NCBI RefSeq assembly: GCF_900111025.1
Contig: NZ_FOFN01000003.1
Coordinates: 186,001-250,000 of the forward strand
Length of the DNA stretch: 64,000 nt
Direction: 5' to 3'
Source of the DNA: Hyunsoonleella jejuensis
GTDB lineage: Bacteria > Bacteroidota > Bacteroidia > Flavobacteriales > Flavobacteriaceae
Shown: positions 37,803-46,946 of the stretch, one piece after another
Layout of the letters: the number at the start of each line of letters is the position of its first letter
Numbering within the stretch: position 1 is the first letter of the stretch
Notes under the pieces: model-generated
What the model was told of the DNA's origin: nothing
Database searches by the model: none
Seen by the model: the letters and a program-made list of their open reading frames with translations, nothing else
Position numbers and translations under genes: made by a program

Positions 37803-40800
37803 ATGAAGTATCTAAGGAATTTTGGAACCTATCTAATCATTGTATTGGTTCTTAATCTGTTTGGCAGTTGTAATACGAAACCTTCCCAAGTAAAGGTTAC
37901 GGACCTTAAATGTGAATATAAATCAAACCCTTTGGGTATTGATAACACGGCGCCAAGGTTAAGTTGGAAACTTTTAGAAGATGTGCAAACAAGGGGTCAG
38001 AAACAATCGGCGTATCAAATTTTAGTGTCTAGTACTTTAGAAAATTTGGAAAGCAATAATGGTGATGTTTGGGATTCAGGTAAAACTGAAACCAACCAAT
38101 CGGTAAATATCAATTATCAAGGAAAAGCTCTAGAATCAGCGAAACAGTACTTCTGGAAAGTAAAAATTTGGGATAGAGATAAAATCGCTTCAAATTGGAG
38201 TGAACCCGCTACATTTTCTATGGGCTTATTAAACCAATCTGACTGGAAAGGGGATTGGATTATGAAACCAGACCAAGAAAAGACAGACCATAATTGGTAT
38301 AGAAAGAATTTTGAATTAAAAGAAAATCCATCTTCGGCATTTGTGTTTGTGGGTTCTTTCGGTTATCATGAATTATATGTAAATGGTGAAAAAATTACGG
38401 ATAATGTGTTGAATCCAGTATCATCATACATGAAAAAAAGGATTCCTTATTTAACTTATGACATTTCGGATAAACTGAAGAAAGGCGATAATGTGATTGC
38501 TGTTTGGCATGCTGCAGGTTGGTCTAGATGGCGACGAATTAGAGAATACAGAAATATCCCTTTTGTGTTTAAAGCGCAAGCCGAAATTCAAACAGAGAAT
38601 GAGGAGATAACGCTAAGTACAGACGAAACTTGGATAACTAAAAAGAGCCATAGCGAGTATTTTGGTGATTGGGATGTTTTGCGTTTTGGCGGTGAAACTA
38701 TTGACGATAGAAAACGTGAGGACAATTGGAATACATCAGACTATGATGATACGAATTGGGAGCATGCAGTTGTTTATAAGCATGAAGCATTAAATGCAAA
38801 AATAGCTAAAGGAAACAACATTAATTTTGCTATAAATAGTAAAAAAGATAGAAAAGTTCGCGCCTTATACAGTCCTATTAAAACTACTCTAAGTGCGCAA
38901 ATAGTAGAGCCACAAGTTAAATTTAAAGAGATAAAAGCTATTGCTATTGATAAAAATGAAGACGGTACCTATCGTGTAGATATGGGAGAAAACTACACCG
39001 GTTTCTTTGAAATGGATTTGTATAATGGTGTAGAAGGCGATTCTATTACGTTTAAAATTAGTGATCAAACGGAAGTGGTCATGAACTGGAACCAAAAGAG
39101 TAAATATATCTATGGTAAATCAGGACAAGGAAAATTCCAAAACCGATTTAATGTGGCTGGAGGACGATGGATTACCGCTTATGGTTTGAACTATGAGCCT
39201 AAATTAGAAGATATTAAGGGTTATGTTATTACTAATAATCGTAAGCGAATTAGCAAATTTACATCCTCAAATGAGCAACTCAATAAAATTTATCAAATCA
39301 ATTTAAATACGTATTTGGCTAATACTATGGATGGTATTTTAGTTGACTGCCCACACAGAGAACGTCGAGGTTGGGGAGAAGTTACAGTAGCCGCCATGTA
39401 CGGCGATGCTTTACCCAATTTTGAAAGTGGTGCTTATATGGATCAGTATTTACAATATACCCGAGATGCTCAGTTGTATGATGGTCAAATCAGGGGTGTT
39501 ATAAATGAAGAAGATCGTCCGTTTTTAATGTGGAAAGCCAATAGCCCATTAACTGTATGGGAAACCTATAGAATGTTGGGAGATAAAAAGGTATTAGAAG
39601 ATAATTACGAGTCTATGCAAAAATGGATGCAATGGCTCTATGATAATTCAAAGTACAAAACAGGAGGCGCTTTAAAAGCAGGAAAACAAGGTGCAAGAGA
39701 ATTCCCTGGTTTAGGTGATTGGTGTACACCAAGAGGTAATTTTTGGACAAGCAGTAATTCCCCTGAAGCCGTTCATTTTAATAATTGTTTGTATGCTTTT
39801 ATGTTAGATAATGCGATGCATATAGCAGAAGCTTTAGGTAAAAAAGAAGATGCAAATACCTATAAAAATAGGCTAAAAGTACAAAGAGAAGCTACTCATA
39901 AATTGTCTTATCATCCAGAAACAGGTAAATATGTAAAGGGGTATCAAGTAGATCAAGCATTTGCATTATTGGCAGGGGTAACACCAGCATCAGAAAGAGA
40001 AAAAGTAGAAGCTGTTTTGGAAGATAATGTACTCTATAAATTTCCTTATTACGATACAGGAAGTTCAGGGCAAGCCCTTTATACTCGATATTTTACAGAA
40101 TCTGGAGAGCGTATGGATTTGATTTATGAGCTACTACAAGACAAGCATCACCCTAGTTATGGTTACTTTTTAGAACAAGGTAAAACCGTTTGGCCAGAAC
40201 GATGGTCTGCCATTGGTAATAGTCAAATACATACCTGTTATACAGGTATTGGAGGCTATTTTATAAAAGGATTTGGTGGTATTCGTCCCAATCCAGAACA
40301 ACCAGGTATGCAGCACATGCTTATTAAACCTGCTGTAGTTGGCGACTTAACTTTTGCAAATACCGAGTATCAATCTATGTATGGAAAGGTAGTTGTGAAT
40401 TGGAAAAAAGAAGATAATGGTGCTTCGTTTCATATTGAAATTCCAGCAAACACTTCGGCTAAGGTGTATTTGCCTTCAAATGATAAACATGATATTTATG
40501 AAGGTGAACAATTAGCTGAGAAATCTGAAGGTGTTGAATATGTCGGTTCAGAAAAAAATGAAGCGGTTGGTAATTACATCATATACAATGTAGCGTCAGG
40601 TGTTTATGATTTTAAAGTGAATGCATTACCAAAAACAGAATTTCCAGACCCAATAGATTCACCAAGCAATTTAGCATCTATTGGTAGGATGAATGCCTCA
40701 TCTATGTTTATTGAAACAGAAAAACTACCCGGATTTGAAGCCTTCAAAGCTAATGATAACAACGAAGAAACCCGATGGCTTGCCAATGGTACAACAAATC

Positions 40801-41057
40801 AATATTTAGAGGTGGAATGGGTGAAGCCACAAGCCTTTAACAAAGTGGTTGTTGATGAAAACGGAGACCATATTTCAAAGTATACCATTGAATATTTTGA
40901 TAATAATGAATGGGTTATATTGGTAAACGGCACTAAATGTGGTAAAAATAAAGAACACAATTTTGAGAAGGTAACTTCTAATAAGTGTAGAATATTTATT
41001 GAAGAAGCAGATAAAGCACCCTCAATAAAAGAAATAAAAATTTATAACAAAAATTAA
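37803..41057 (+). CDS. GH78-like alpha-L-rhamnosidase with discoidin-like domain (paralogue B)
   Basis: 1084 residues, lipobox GSC (Cys23). Domain order and length match the gene at 31989 from the Ig-like start (DLKCEYKSNPLGIDNTAPRLSW) to the discoidin-like end (QYLEVEWVKPQAFNKVVVDE). Long stretches are the same in both, for example VDCPHRERRGWGEVTVAAMY and TVWPERWSAIGNSQIHT. The two are tandem duplicates flanking the 839-residue GH78. Like its twin it lacks the last Asp of the acid motif. A difference is an extra loop near residue 340 (ALNAKIAKGNNINFAINSK). The pair may differ in linkage or sulfation preference. Confidence 0.88.
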   Translation: MKYLRNFGTYLIIVLVLNLFGSCNTKPSQVKVTDLKCEYKSNPLGIDNTAPRLSWKLLEDVQTRGQKQSAYQILVSSTLENLESNNGDVWDSGKTETNQSVNINYQGKALESAKQYFWKVKIWDRDKIASNWSEPATFSMGLLNQSDWKGDWIMKPDQEKTDHNWYRKNFELKENPSSAFVFVGSFGYHELYVNGEKITDNVLNPVSSYMKKRIPYLTYDISDKLKKGDNVIAVWHAAGWSRWRRIREYRNIPFVFKAQAEIQTENEEITLSTDETWITKKSHSEYFGDWDVLRFGGETIDDRKREDNWNTSDYDDTNWEHAVVYKHEALNAKIAKGNNINFAINSKKDRKVRALYSPIKTTLSAQIVEPQVKFKEIKAIAIDKNEDGTYRVDMGENYTGFFEMDLYNGVEGDSITFKISDQTEVVMNWNQKSKYIYGKSGQGKFQNRFNVAGGRWITAYGLNYEPKLEDIKGYVITNNRKRISKFTSSNEQLNKIYQINLNTYLANTMDGILVDCPHRERRGWGEVTVAAMYGDALPNFESGAYMDQYLQYTRDAQLYDGQIRGVINEEDRPFLMWKANSPLTVWETYRMLGDKKVLEDNYESMQKWMQWLYDNSKYKTGGALKAGKQGAREFPGLGDWCTPRGNFWTSSNSPEAVHFNNCLYAFMLDNAMHIAEALGKKEDANTYKNRLKVQREATHKLSYHPETGKYVKGYQVDQAFALLAGVTPASEREKVEAVLEDNVLYKFPYYDTGSSGQALYTRYFTESGERMDLIYELLQDKHHPSYGYFLEQGKTVWPERWSAIGNSQIHTCYTGIGGYFIKGFGGIRPNPEQPGMQHMLIKPAVVGDLTFANTEYQSMYGKVVVNWKKEDNGASFHIEIPANTSAKVYLPSNDKHDIYEGEQLAEKSEGVEYVGSEKNEAVGNYIIYNVASGVYDFKVNALPKTEFPDPIDSPSNLASIGRMNASSMFIETEKLPGFEAFKANDNNEETRWLANGTTNQYLEVEWVKPQAFNKVVVDENGDHISKYTIEYFDNNEWVILVNGTKCGKNKEHNFEKVTSNKCRIFIEEADKAPSIKEIKIYNKN

Positions 41058-41060
41058 TAC

Positions 41061-42470
41061 ATGAAAGTAGGATTATTTGGTATCGGGTTAGATACCTATT
41101 GGCCTCAGTTTGAAGGTTTATTAGAACGTTTAGAAGGTTATCAACAGCAAATTGCTAATAAGATGGAAGGCTTTGGGGCCGAAGTGATAAATGTTGGTTT
41201 GGTAGATTCTCCTGAGGTAGCAAGAGAGAAAGCACAGATATTAAAAACAGAAGATGTAGATATCTTATTTTTATATGTATCTACTTATGCTTTGTCATCT
41301 ACAATATTACCTGTGGTACAAAAAGTGAAATGCCCTGTAATAATTTTAAATATTCAACCCGTAGCAGCCATTGATTACGAGAACTTCAATAAACTAGGTG
41401 ATAGAGGTAAAATGACAGGTGAATGGTTGGCACATTGTCAAGCATGCTCTGTACCTGAATTTGCTAATGTACTCAATCGTTCAGGAATTGATTATGAATT
41501 TGTTACTGGTTATTTGGATGAACAATCGGTTTGGGATGATATCCAAGACTGGATAGATGCAGCTAAGGTGGCGGCTATAATGCGAAATAACAGACTCGGC
41601 GTTTTAGGACATTATTACTGTGGCATGCTTGATGTGTATTCAGACTTAACCAAGCAATCTTCAGCTTTTGGGACACATATAGAAATTGTTGAAATGTGTG
41701 AAGTTAAAAAATATCGAGATGCTGTAACCGCGGAAGAGATAGAGACAAAAATAGCTGAATTTCGAAGTATTTTTGAAGTTATTGATGCCTGTGAACAATC
41801 AGAATTAGAGCGCGCTGCTAAAACTTCTATAGCATTAGATAAGTTGGTTGAAAATCATAATTTGGGGTCTATGGCTTATTATTATGAAGGGGAAACGGCT
41901 AACGAATATGAAAATATAGTAACATCTGTCATCGCAGGAAATACGCTACTAACAGGTAAAAATGTTCCAGTTGCAGGAGAGTACGAAGTGAAAAATGCCC
42001 AAGCCATGAAAATCATGGATGCCTTTGGTGTTGGTGGTTCGTTTTCTGAGTTTTATGCCATGGATTTTAATGATGATATCGTTATGTTAGGTCATGATGG
42101 TCCAGCGCATTTTGCAATTGCAGAAGGGAAAGTGCAATTGGTACCGTTACCAGTATATCATGGCAAACCAGGAAAAGGCTTATCTATTCAAATGACAGTG
42201 CAACATGGTCCCGTGACGTTGCTTTCAGTAGTAGAAGGTAAAGATGATGTGTTTTTATTAGTCGCAGAAGGCGAATCTGTAGAAGGTCCAGTGCTTCATA
42301 TAGGAAATACCAATAGCCGTTACCGTTTTTCAATAGGAGCCAGAGCATTTATGAACCAATGGTCTAAACAAGGGCCTTCACATCATTGCGCTATTGGTGT
42401 TGGGCATATAGCTAGTAAAATTGAGAAATTGGGAAGTTTACTGAACCTAAGAGTAGTTAGAATTTGTTAA
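41061..42470 (+). CDS. L-arabinose/L-fucose isomerase-family protein
   Basis: 469 residues without signal peptide, 3 bases after the GH78 stop. The fold family is indicated by the start MKVGLFGIGLDTYWPQFEGL, the N-terminal flavodoxin-like segment (VDILFLYVSTYALSSTILPV), GVLGHYYCGMLDVYSDLTKQ, and C-terminal pieces GHDGPAHFAIAEGK and GPSHHCAIGVGHIASKIEKLG that carry the metal-ligand histidines. Such enzymes convert aldoses to ketoses with a divalent metal. It is one of only two likely cytoplasmic catabolic enzymes here and lies at the end of the rhamnosidase operon. It may therefore isomerise rhamnose or another released sugar. It is not a recognisable RhaA. Substrate is inferred only from context. 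Confidence 0.75.
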   Translation: MKVGLFGIGLDTYWPQFEGLLERLEGYQQQIANKMEGFGAEVINVGLVDSPEVAREKAQILKTEDVDILFLYVSTYALSSTILPVVQKVKCPVIILNIQPVAAIDYENFNKLGDRGKMTGEWLAHCQACSVPEFANVLNRSGIDYEFVTGYLDEQSVWDDIQDWIDAAKVAAIMRNNRLGVLGHYYCGMLDVYSDLTKQSSAFGTHIEIVEMCEVKKYRDAVTAEEIETKIAEFRSIFEVIDACEQSELERAAKTSIALDKLVENHNLGSMAYYYEGETANEYENIVTSVIAGNTLLTGKNVPVAGEYEVKNAQAMKIMDAFGVGGSFSEFYAMDFNDDIVMLGHDGPAHFAIAEGKVQLVPLPVYHGKPGKGLSIQMTVQHGPVTLLSVVEGKDDVFLLVAEGESVEGPVLHIGNTNSRYRFSIGARAFMNQWSKQGPSHHCAIGVGHIASKIEKLGSLLNLRVVRIC

Positions 42471-42485
42471 AATTTCATTTTAGTC

Positions 42486-42530
42486 CATGACATTACAGGA
42501 TAACTATTATGTAAACTTTGGTTAGTTTTC
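42486..42530 (+). promoter_or_regulatory. Putative PUL operator-promoter, copy 9 (right-hand operon)
   Basis: CATGAC at 42486 and CAGGAT at 42496, 10 bp apart. TAGTTTTC starts at 42523, exactly 27 bases after the second half-site. The first gene starts at 42572. No further copy is seen to the right edge, so the genes from 42572 on may form one long operon. Confidence 0.65.
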
Positions 42531-42571
42531 GGTTTCAAACCAAATAAAGCACTTAATACAAGTAATCAGTA

Positions 42572-44953
42572 ATGGCAACAAAACCCAAAACAGTTCAATT
42601 TATTCAGTATATAACTGTACTTCTTTTTTTAACATTAAGTGTAACAGCTTTTGGCGGCAACCCAAATTGGCAAAATGCCCAATGGATTTGGCAAGAAGAA
42701 GACGGACCATCCAATACTTGGATGAGTTTTAGTAAAACAGTCACAATCGATGAAGTTCCAGAGGTTGTTGAAGCTTATATTTCAGTAGATAGCAAATTCT
42801 GGCTATGGATAAATGGAGAAATGGTTTTATTTGAAGGCGGTTTATCAAGAGGACCAAGTCAATCAGGAGCATGGAATCGTAAAGAAAACATAACACCTGC
42901 AAACTCTTGGTACGAAACCGTAAATATTCAGCCCTATTTAAAAAAGGGAAAAAATACCATCGCCATTTTAGTATGGTATTGGGGACGTGAAACACACAAA
43001 GGAACGCACATAGATAGTGGGAAAGGTGGTTTGTTGTTTTCATCAGAGATAGGTAAGCAAAATGTAGTTTCAGATAGTTCTTGGAAAGTCTTACAACACC
43101 CAGGCTATGATAATACAATTGAACCAGCTAGTAAATCTTTGGTGCAGTATTCTGTAAAATTTAATGCTTCTAAAGCTTTAAACGATTGGTCAGATAAAGC
43201 TTGGTATTCAGAAAGTTTTAATGATAGTAACTGGAATTTCGCAGTTGAAAAAGGAAAATTGGGTGTTGCACCTTGGTACAATGTAGAACCAAATATAGTT
43301 CCGCACTTAATTAATCATGGATTACAAAATTATAAAAATTACGACGATTCAAAATTCCCATTTGTGAGCGATGGAACGACCATAAAAGCCATATTGCCTT
43401 TCAATAAACAAATAACGCCTTATTTAGAAATAGACGCTAAAGCGGGAGATACTATTTTTATTACAACAGACAACAGATTGAATAGAATTACTGCAACGTA
43501 CATTGCTAAAGACGGTAAACAGTCTTTCGAGAGTTTTTCTTGGATGAACGGTCATGAAATATTATATACCATTCCAAAAGGAGTAAAAGTAAACGAGTTA
43601 AAATACCGATGGATGAGTGTTGGTGAAATGGTTGGTAAATTTGAAGTTGATGACCCTTTTTACCAGCGTTTGTGGTGGATGGGAAACAACACCTTGTTTG
43701 TCTGCGCACGAGATAATTTTATGGATTGCCCAGACCGAGAACGGGCTTTATGGATTGGTGACGTAGCAGATCAAGTAGGTTATTTATTTTATACTATGGA
43801 TAATGCTGGACGTCAATTATTAAAAAAAGCCATTTTACAAACCACTGCATTTAGTGAGAACGGAGTAATGGGAGCTTTAGGGCCTCTAAGAGTTCGTGAG
43901 TTGGTTGCACAAACTTTGCAATTTATAGCGCAAGGTATTTGGCCTTATTATTTAAATACAGGAGATAAAGAAACTTTAGAAAAAGCCTATCCTTATGTGT
44001 ACGACTATTTGGCCTTATTTCCAATGCAAGAAAATGGATTGCCAGAATATCGAAAAGGTAAAAGTCCAGATTCTTGGGATTGGGTAGATTGGGGTGTTAA
44101 AAATACCGCTGATAAGCAGCCCATTCAAATGGCATTTTACTATTTCGCTCTAAAAGAAGCTAAAAAAATGGCAGAAGTTTTAGGTAAACCTGAGCATATA
44201 AAATGGTATTCAAACAGAATGAAAACAATGAAACCTGCGTTTGATAAAGCGTTTTGGAAGAATGGATATTACAGTACGAATTCAGAAAAATTGAAAGATG
44301 ATAGAGCAAATGCTATAGCTATTGTTTCTGGAATTGCAAATCCAGCATATTATAACCAAATTGTTGATAACGTACTGATTCCAAATCGTTTTTCGAGCCC
44401 CCATTTTGAGTGGCTTGCAGAAGAAGCCATGTGTATTGCTGGTAGATATAAAGCATCTCTAGAAAGAATGAAGGTACAATATCAAAGTCAAGTAGACAAA
44501 AAGGAGATGACTACATTGTATGAAATGTTTCCAAAAGGAGGTAGTTACAATCATGCGTGGAATGGTTCAAATACCATATTTTCAAAATATGTGGCAGGCG
44601 TAAAACCTACTAAAGTCGGGTGGAGCGAGTTTACTGTTATGCCCGAGTTGGTGCACTTTAAATCGATACAAAAATCGATTCCAACCGTAAAAGGAACTAT
44701 CAATATTGATATGAAAAAAGACAGGAAATCATATCAACTAAAATTAGAATCCCCGAAAAATACAACGGCTATTATCGGTATACCTAAATCTGATAAGGAA
44801 ATTACTATAGTAACAGTAAATGGTACTATGGTTTGGAAAAAGGATAAAAATAAAAACCAGTTGAACGGTCTAGAATTTAAAGCCGAAGATGATAAGTTTT
44901 TAATGTTTACGGTTCAATCTGGAGATTGGGCATTTGAGGCTTCATATCGATAA
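42572..44953 (+). CDS. GH78-family alpha-L-rhamnosidase-like protein
   Basis: 793 residues, signal peptide ending near TAFG (residue 28). It opens with a sugar-binding jelly roll (NAQWIWQEEDGPSNTWMSF, WLWINGEMVLFEGG, LVWYWGRETHKGTHID). The catalytic barrel has the canonical motif MDCPDRERALWIGDVADQVG. The later glutamate is probably in TTLYEMFPKGGSYNHAWNG, with GVKPTKVGWSEFTVMP in the C-terminal beta domain. It is shorter than the duplicated GH78 proteins and lacks their Ig-like and discoidin ends, so it belongs to a different branch. First gene of the right-hand operon. Confidence 0.85.
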   Translation: MATKPKTVQFIQYITVLLFLTLSVTAFGGNPNWQNAQWIWQEEDGPSNTWMSFSKTVTIDEVPEVVEAYISVDSKFWLWINGEMVLFEGGLSRGPSQSGAWNRKENITPANSWYETVNIQPYLKKGKNTIAILVWYWGRETHKGTHIDSGKGGLLFSSEIGKQNVVSDSSWKVLQHPGYDNTIEPASKSLVQYSVKFNASKALNDWSDKAWYSESFNDSNWNFAVEKGKLGVAPWYNVEPNIVPHLINHGLQNYKNYDDSKFPFVSDGTTIKAILPFNKQITPYLEIDAKAGDTIFITTDNRLNRITATYIAKDGKQSFESFSWMNGHEILYTIPKGVKVNELKYRWMSVGEMVGKFEVDDPFYQRLWWMGNNTLFVCARDNFMDCPDRERALWIGDVADQVGYLFYTMDNAGRQLLKKAILQTTAFSENGVMGALGPLRVRELVAQTLQFIAQGIWPYYLNTGDKETLEKAYPYVYDYLALFPMQENGLPEYRKGKSPDSWDWVDWGVKNTADKQPIQMAFYYFALKEAKKMAEVLGKPEHIKWYSNRMKTMKPAFDKAFWKNGYYSTNSEKLKDDRANAIAIVSGIANPAYYNQIVDNVLIPNRFSSPHFEWLAEEAMCIAGRYKASLERMKVQYQSQVDKKEMTTLYEMFPKGGSYNHAWNGSNTIFSKYVAGVKPTKVGWSEFTVMPELVHFKSIQKSIPTVKGTINIDMKKDRKSYQLKLESPKNTTAIIGIPKSDKEITIVTVNGTMVWKKDKNKNQLNGLEFKAEDDKFLMFTVQSGDWAFEASYR

Positions 44954-45017
44954 CAATAAAATATGGTTTGGATTTTAAAATATCAATCTATCTAATAGCT
45001 AAAGTAAACATTAAATA

Positions 45018-46946
45018 ATGAAGAAATCACCTGTTTTTATACTTTGTCTTTGGCTTGCTTTTCACTTTTCGGTATTTGCACAGCGAGACTTTTTGACCAA
45101 GTCTTGCACACTAGAAGAACTCACAGAAATGCTAGTATTAGATCAAAAATGGGTTACATATCCAGATTATTCAAATCGTAATGCTTGGGACAAGTTGTTT
45201 GGAATACATAAAGAAAGCTTGATTCAAAGTGGAGAAGGGTATTTAGATTATGATTGGCAGGTGGTTAGAGCAACTCATTATCTTGATTATACCAGAACAG
45301 GTAATCGTAATACTATGCAAGATCCTTATTTCGATAATCAGGATGCACTAAGTACGTTAATTTTAGCAGAGTTGGCTGAGGGTAGTGGGCGGTTTCTAGA
45401 TCAGATTATTGATGGTATATTTATGAATTGTGAGATGACAAGTTGGGTGTTATCAGCACATTTTAAAATTTCGGCTAAAGAAGTTAAAAACCATTTCCCC
45501 GATATAAACGAAAACTTAATTGGATTGTATTCCTCGCAAACTGGAGCTATGTTATCTTGGGCACATTATTTTTTTAAAAATGAGTTTGACAAGGTCAATC
45601 CACTTATTTCTGAACGTATTCAATTTGAAGTAAAAAAGCGCATACTCGATCCATATATGAATATGAATTATTGGTGGACAGCACTTCCGCCTTATGCCAA
45701 TAAAAAGCCGAAAGTTAACAACTGGAATCCGTGGTGTAATGCCAATGTATTGCAGTGTTTTATGTTGATGGAAAATTATAAAGATAAATTGGCTGAAGCT
45801 GTGTATCGTTCCATGCAATCTGTAGATATGTTTATTAACGAAGATAAAGACGGTGCTTGCGATGAAGGTCCTGGCTATTGGGGCGTTGCGGCAGGAAAAA
45901 TGTACGATTATTTGTCATTATTAGAAAAACTAACAGCCGGAAAAATTTCCATATTCGATAAACCTGAAATCAAAGCCATGGCAGAATACGTTTATCGCGC
46001 CAATGTTGGCAATGGTTGGGTTGTTAATTTTGCAGATGCTTCTGCAAAGGGACGTGGAAATCCTTATTTTATTTACAGTTTTGGTGAGGCAGTAGGTAGT
46101 CAAGATATGATGCAATTTGCCGCCTATTTGAAAAAAGAAAATCCTGAGACAACTATTGCTTACAATAGAGATATTGATAGAGCTTTAAGAAATGCAACCA
46201 TATCTGAAGAACTAGACAATACAGATCCCGTTTTTAAAGTCCAAGAGTATTCATGGTATCCTAAAACAGAATACTGTTTTATGAGTAATGAGGAAGGTCT
46301 TTTTCTGGCTACAAAAGGAGGGTATAATCAAGAAAACCATAACCATAATGATGTTGGGTCATTTATGTTTTATATAAATGCCACACCCATATTTATTGAT
46401 ACAGGAGTAGGTTCTTATACCGCCAAAACATTTGGGCCAGATCGTTATACTATTTGGACCATGCAAAGTAATTATCACAATGTACCTTTAATTAATGGTG
46501 TTGCCCAAAGCCCAGGAACAAAATTTAAAGCAACTAATTCAAGTTTTAATAAAAATAAAAAAACCTTTACTACAGATATTGCCAAAGCCTATCCAGAGCA
46601 TGCGGGTGTAAAATCATGGATGCGTACTTATCAATTAAAGGAAAACGGATTAAGTATAAAAGAGAAATTTTCGCTAAAAAAAACAATAGAACCTAATCAA
46701 CTTAATTTTATGATTTGGGGTGAAGTTAATATTGAAACACCAGGTAAAGTTATTATTAAAGTTGAAGAAGAAACTGTAGAGCTTATTTATAATGCAAATC
46801 TGTTAAGGCCCTCTATTGAAACCATTCAACTTAACGAAAAAAAGTTAAGCGGTGTTTGGAGCGATACCATATACAGATTATCATTTAACGCCCTAACACT
46901 TCAAAAGGAAGGTGAATACACGTTTCAAATTATTAAGGCAAAATGA
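45018..46946 (+). CDS. Heparinase II/III-family polysaccharide lyase-like protein
   Basis: 642 residues, signal peptide ending near FAQ (residue 22). The N-terminal ~370 residues are a helical toroid (YLDYDWQVVRATHYLDYTRT, WWTALPPYANKKPKVNNWNPWCNANVLQ, DEGPGYWGVAAGKMYDYLSLLEKL). The heparinase-type beta domain follows, with ENHNHNDVGSFMFYINATPIFIDTGVG, where the NHNHND histidines are typical of the family, and NYHNVPLINGVAQSPG. Lyases of this fold (including families with ulvan or glycosaminoglycan activity) cut at uronic acids. It may be an exo-lyase for ulvan oligomers. The family cannot be fixed by eye. Its stop overlaps the next start by 4 bases (ATGA). Confidence 0.82.
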   Translation: MKKSPVFILCLWLAFHFSVFAQRDFLTKSCTLEELTEMLVLDQKWVTYPDYSNRNAWDKLFGIHKESLIQSGEGYLDYDWQVVRATHYLDYTRTGNRNTMQDPYFDNQDALSTLILAELAEGSGRFLDQIIDGIFMNCEMTSWVLSAHFKISAKEVKNHFPDINENLIGLYSSQTGAMLSWAHYFFKNEFDKVNPLISERIQFEVKKRILDPYMNMNYWWTALPPYANKKPKVNNWNPWCNANVLQCFMLMENYKDKLAEAVYRSMQSVDMFINEDKDGACDEGPGYWGVAAGKMYDYLSLLEKLTAGKISIFDKPEIKAMAEYVYRANVGNGWVVNFADASAKGRGNPYFIYSFGEAVGSQDMMQFAAYLKKENPETTIAYNRDIDRALRNATISEELDNTDPVFKVQEYSWYPKTEYCFMSNEEGLFLATKGGYNQENHNHNDVGSFMFYINATPIFIDTGVGSYTAKTFGPDRYTIWTMQSNYHNVPLINGVAQSPGTKFKATNSSFNKNKKTFTTDIAKAYPEHAGVKSWMRTYQLKENGLSIKEKFSLKKTIEPNQLNFMIWGEVNIETPGKVIIKVEEETVELIYNANLLRPSIETIQLNEKKLSGVWSDTIYRLSFNALTLQKEGEYTFQIIKAK

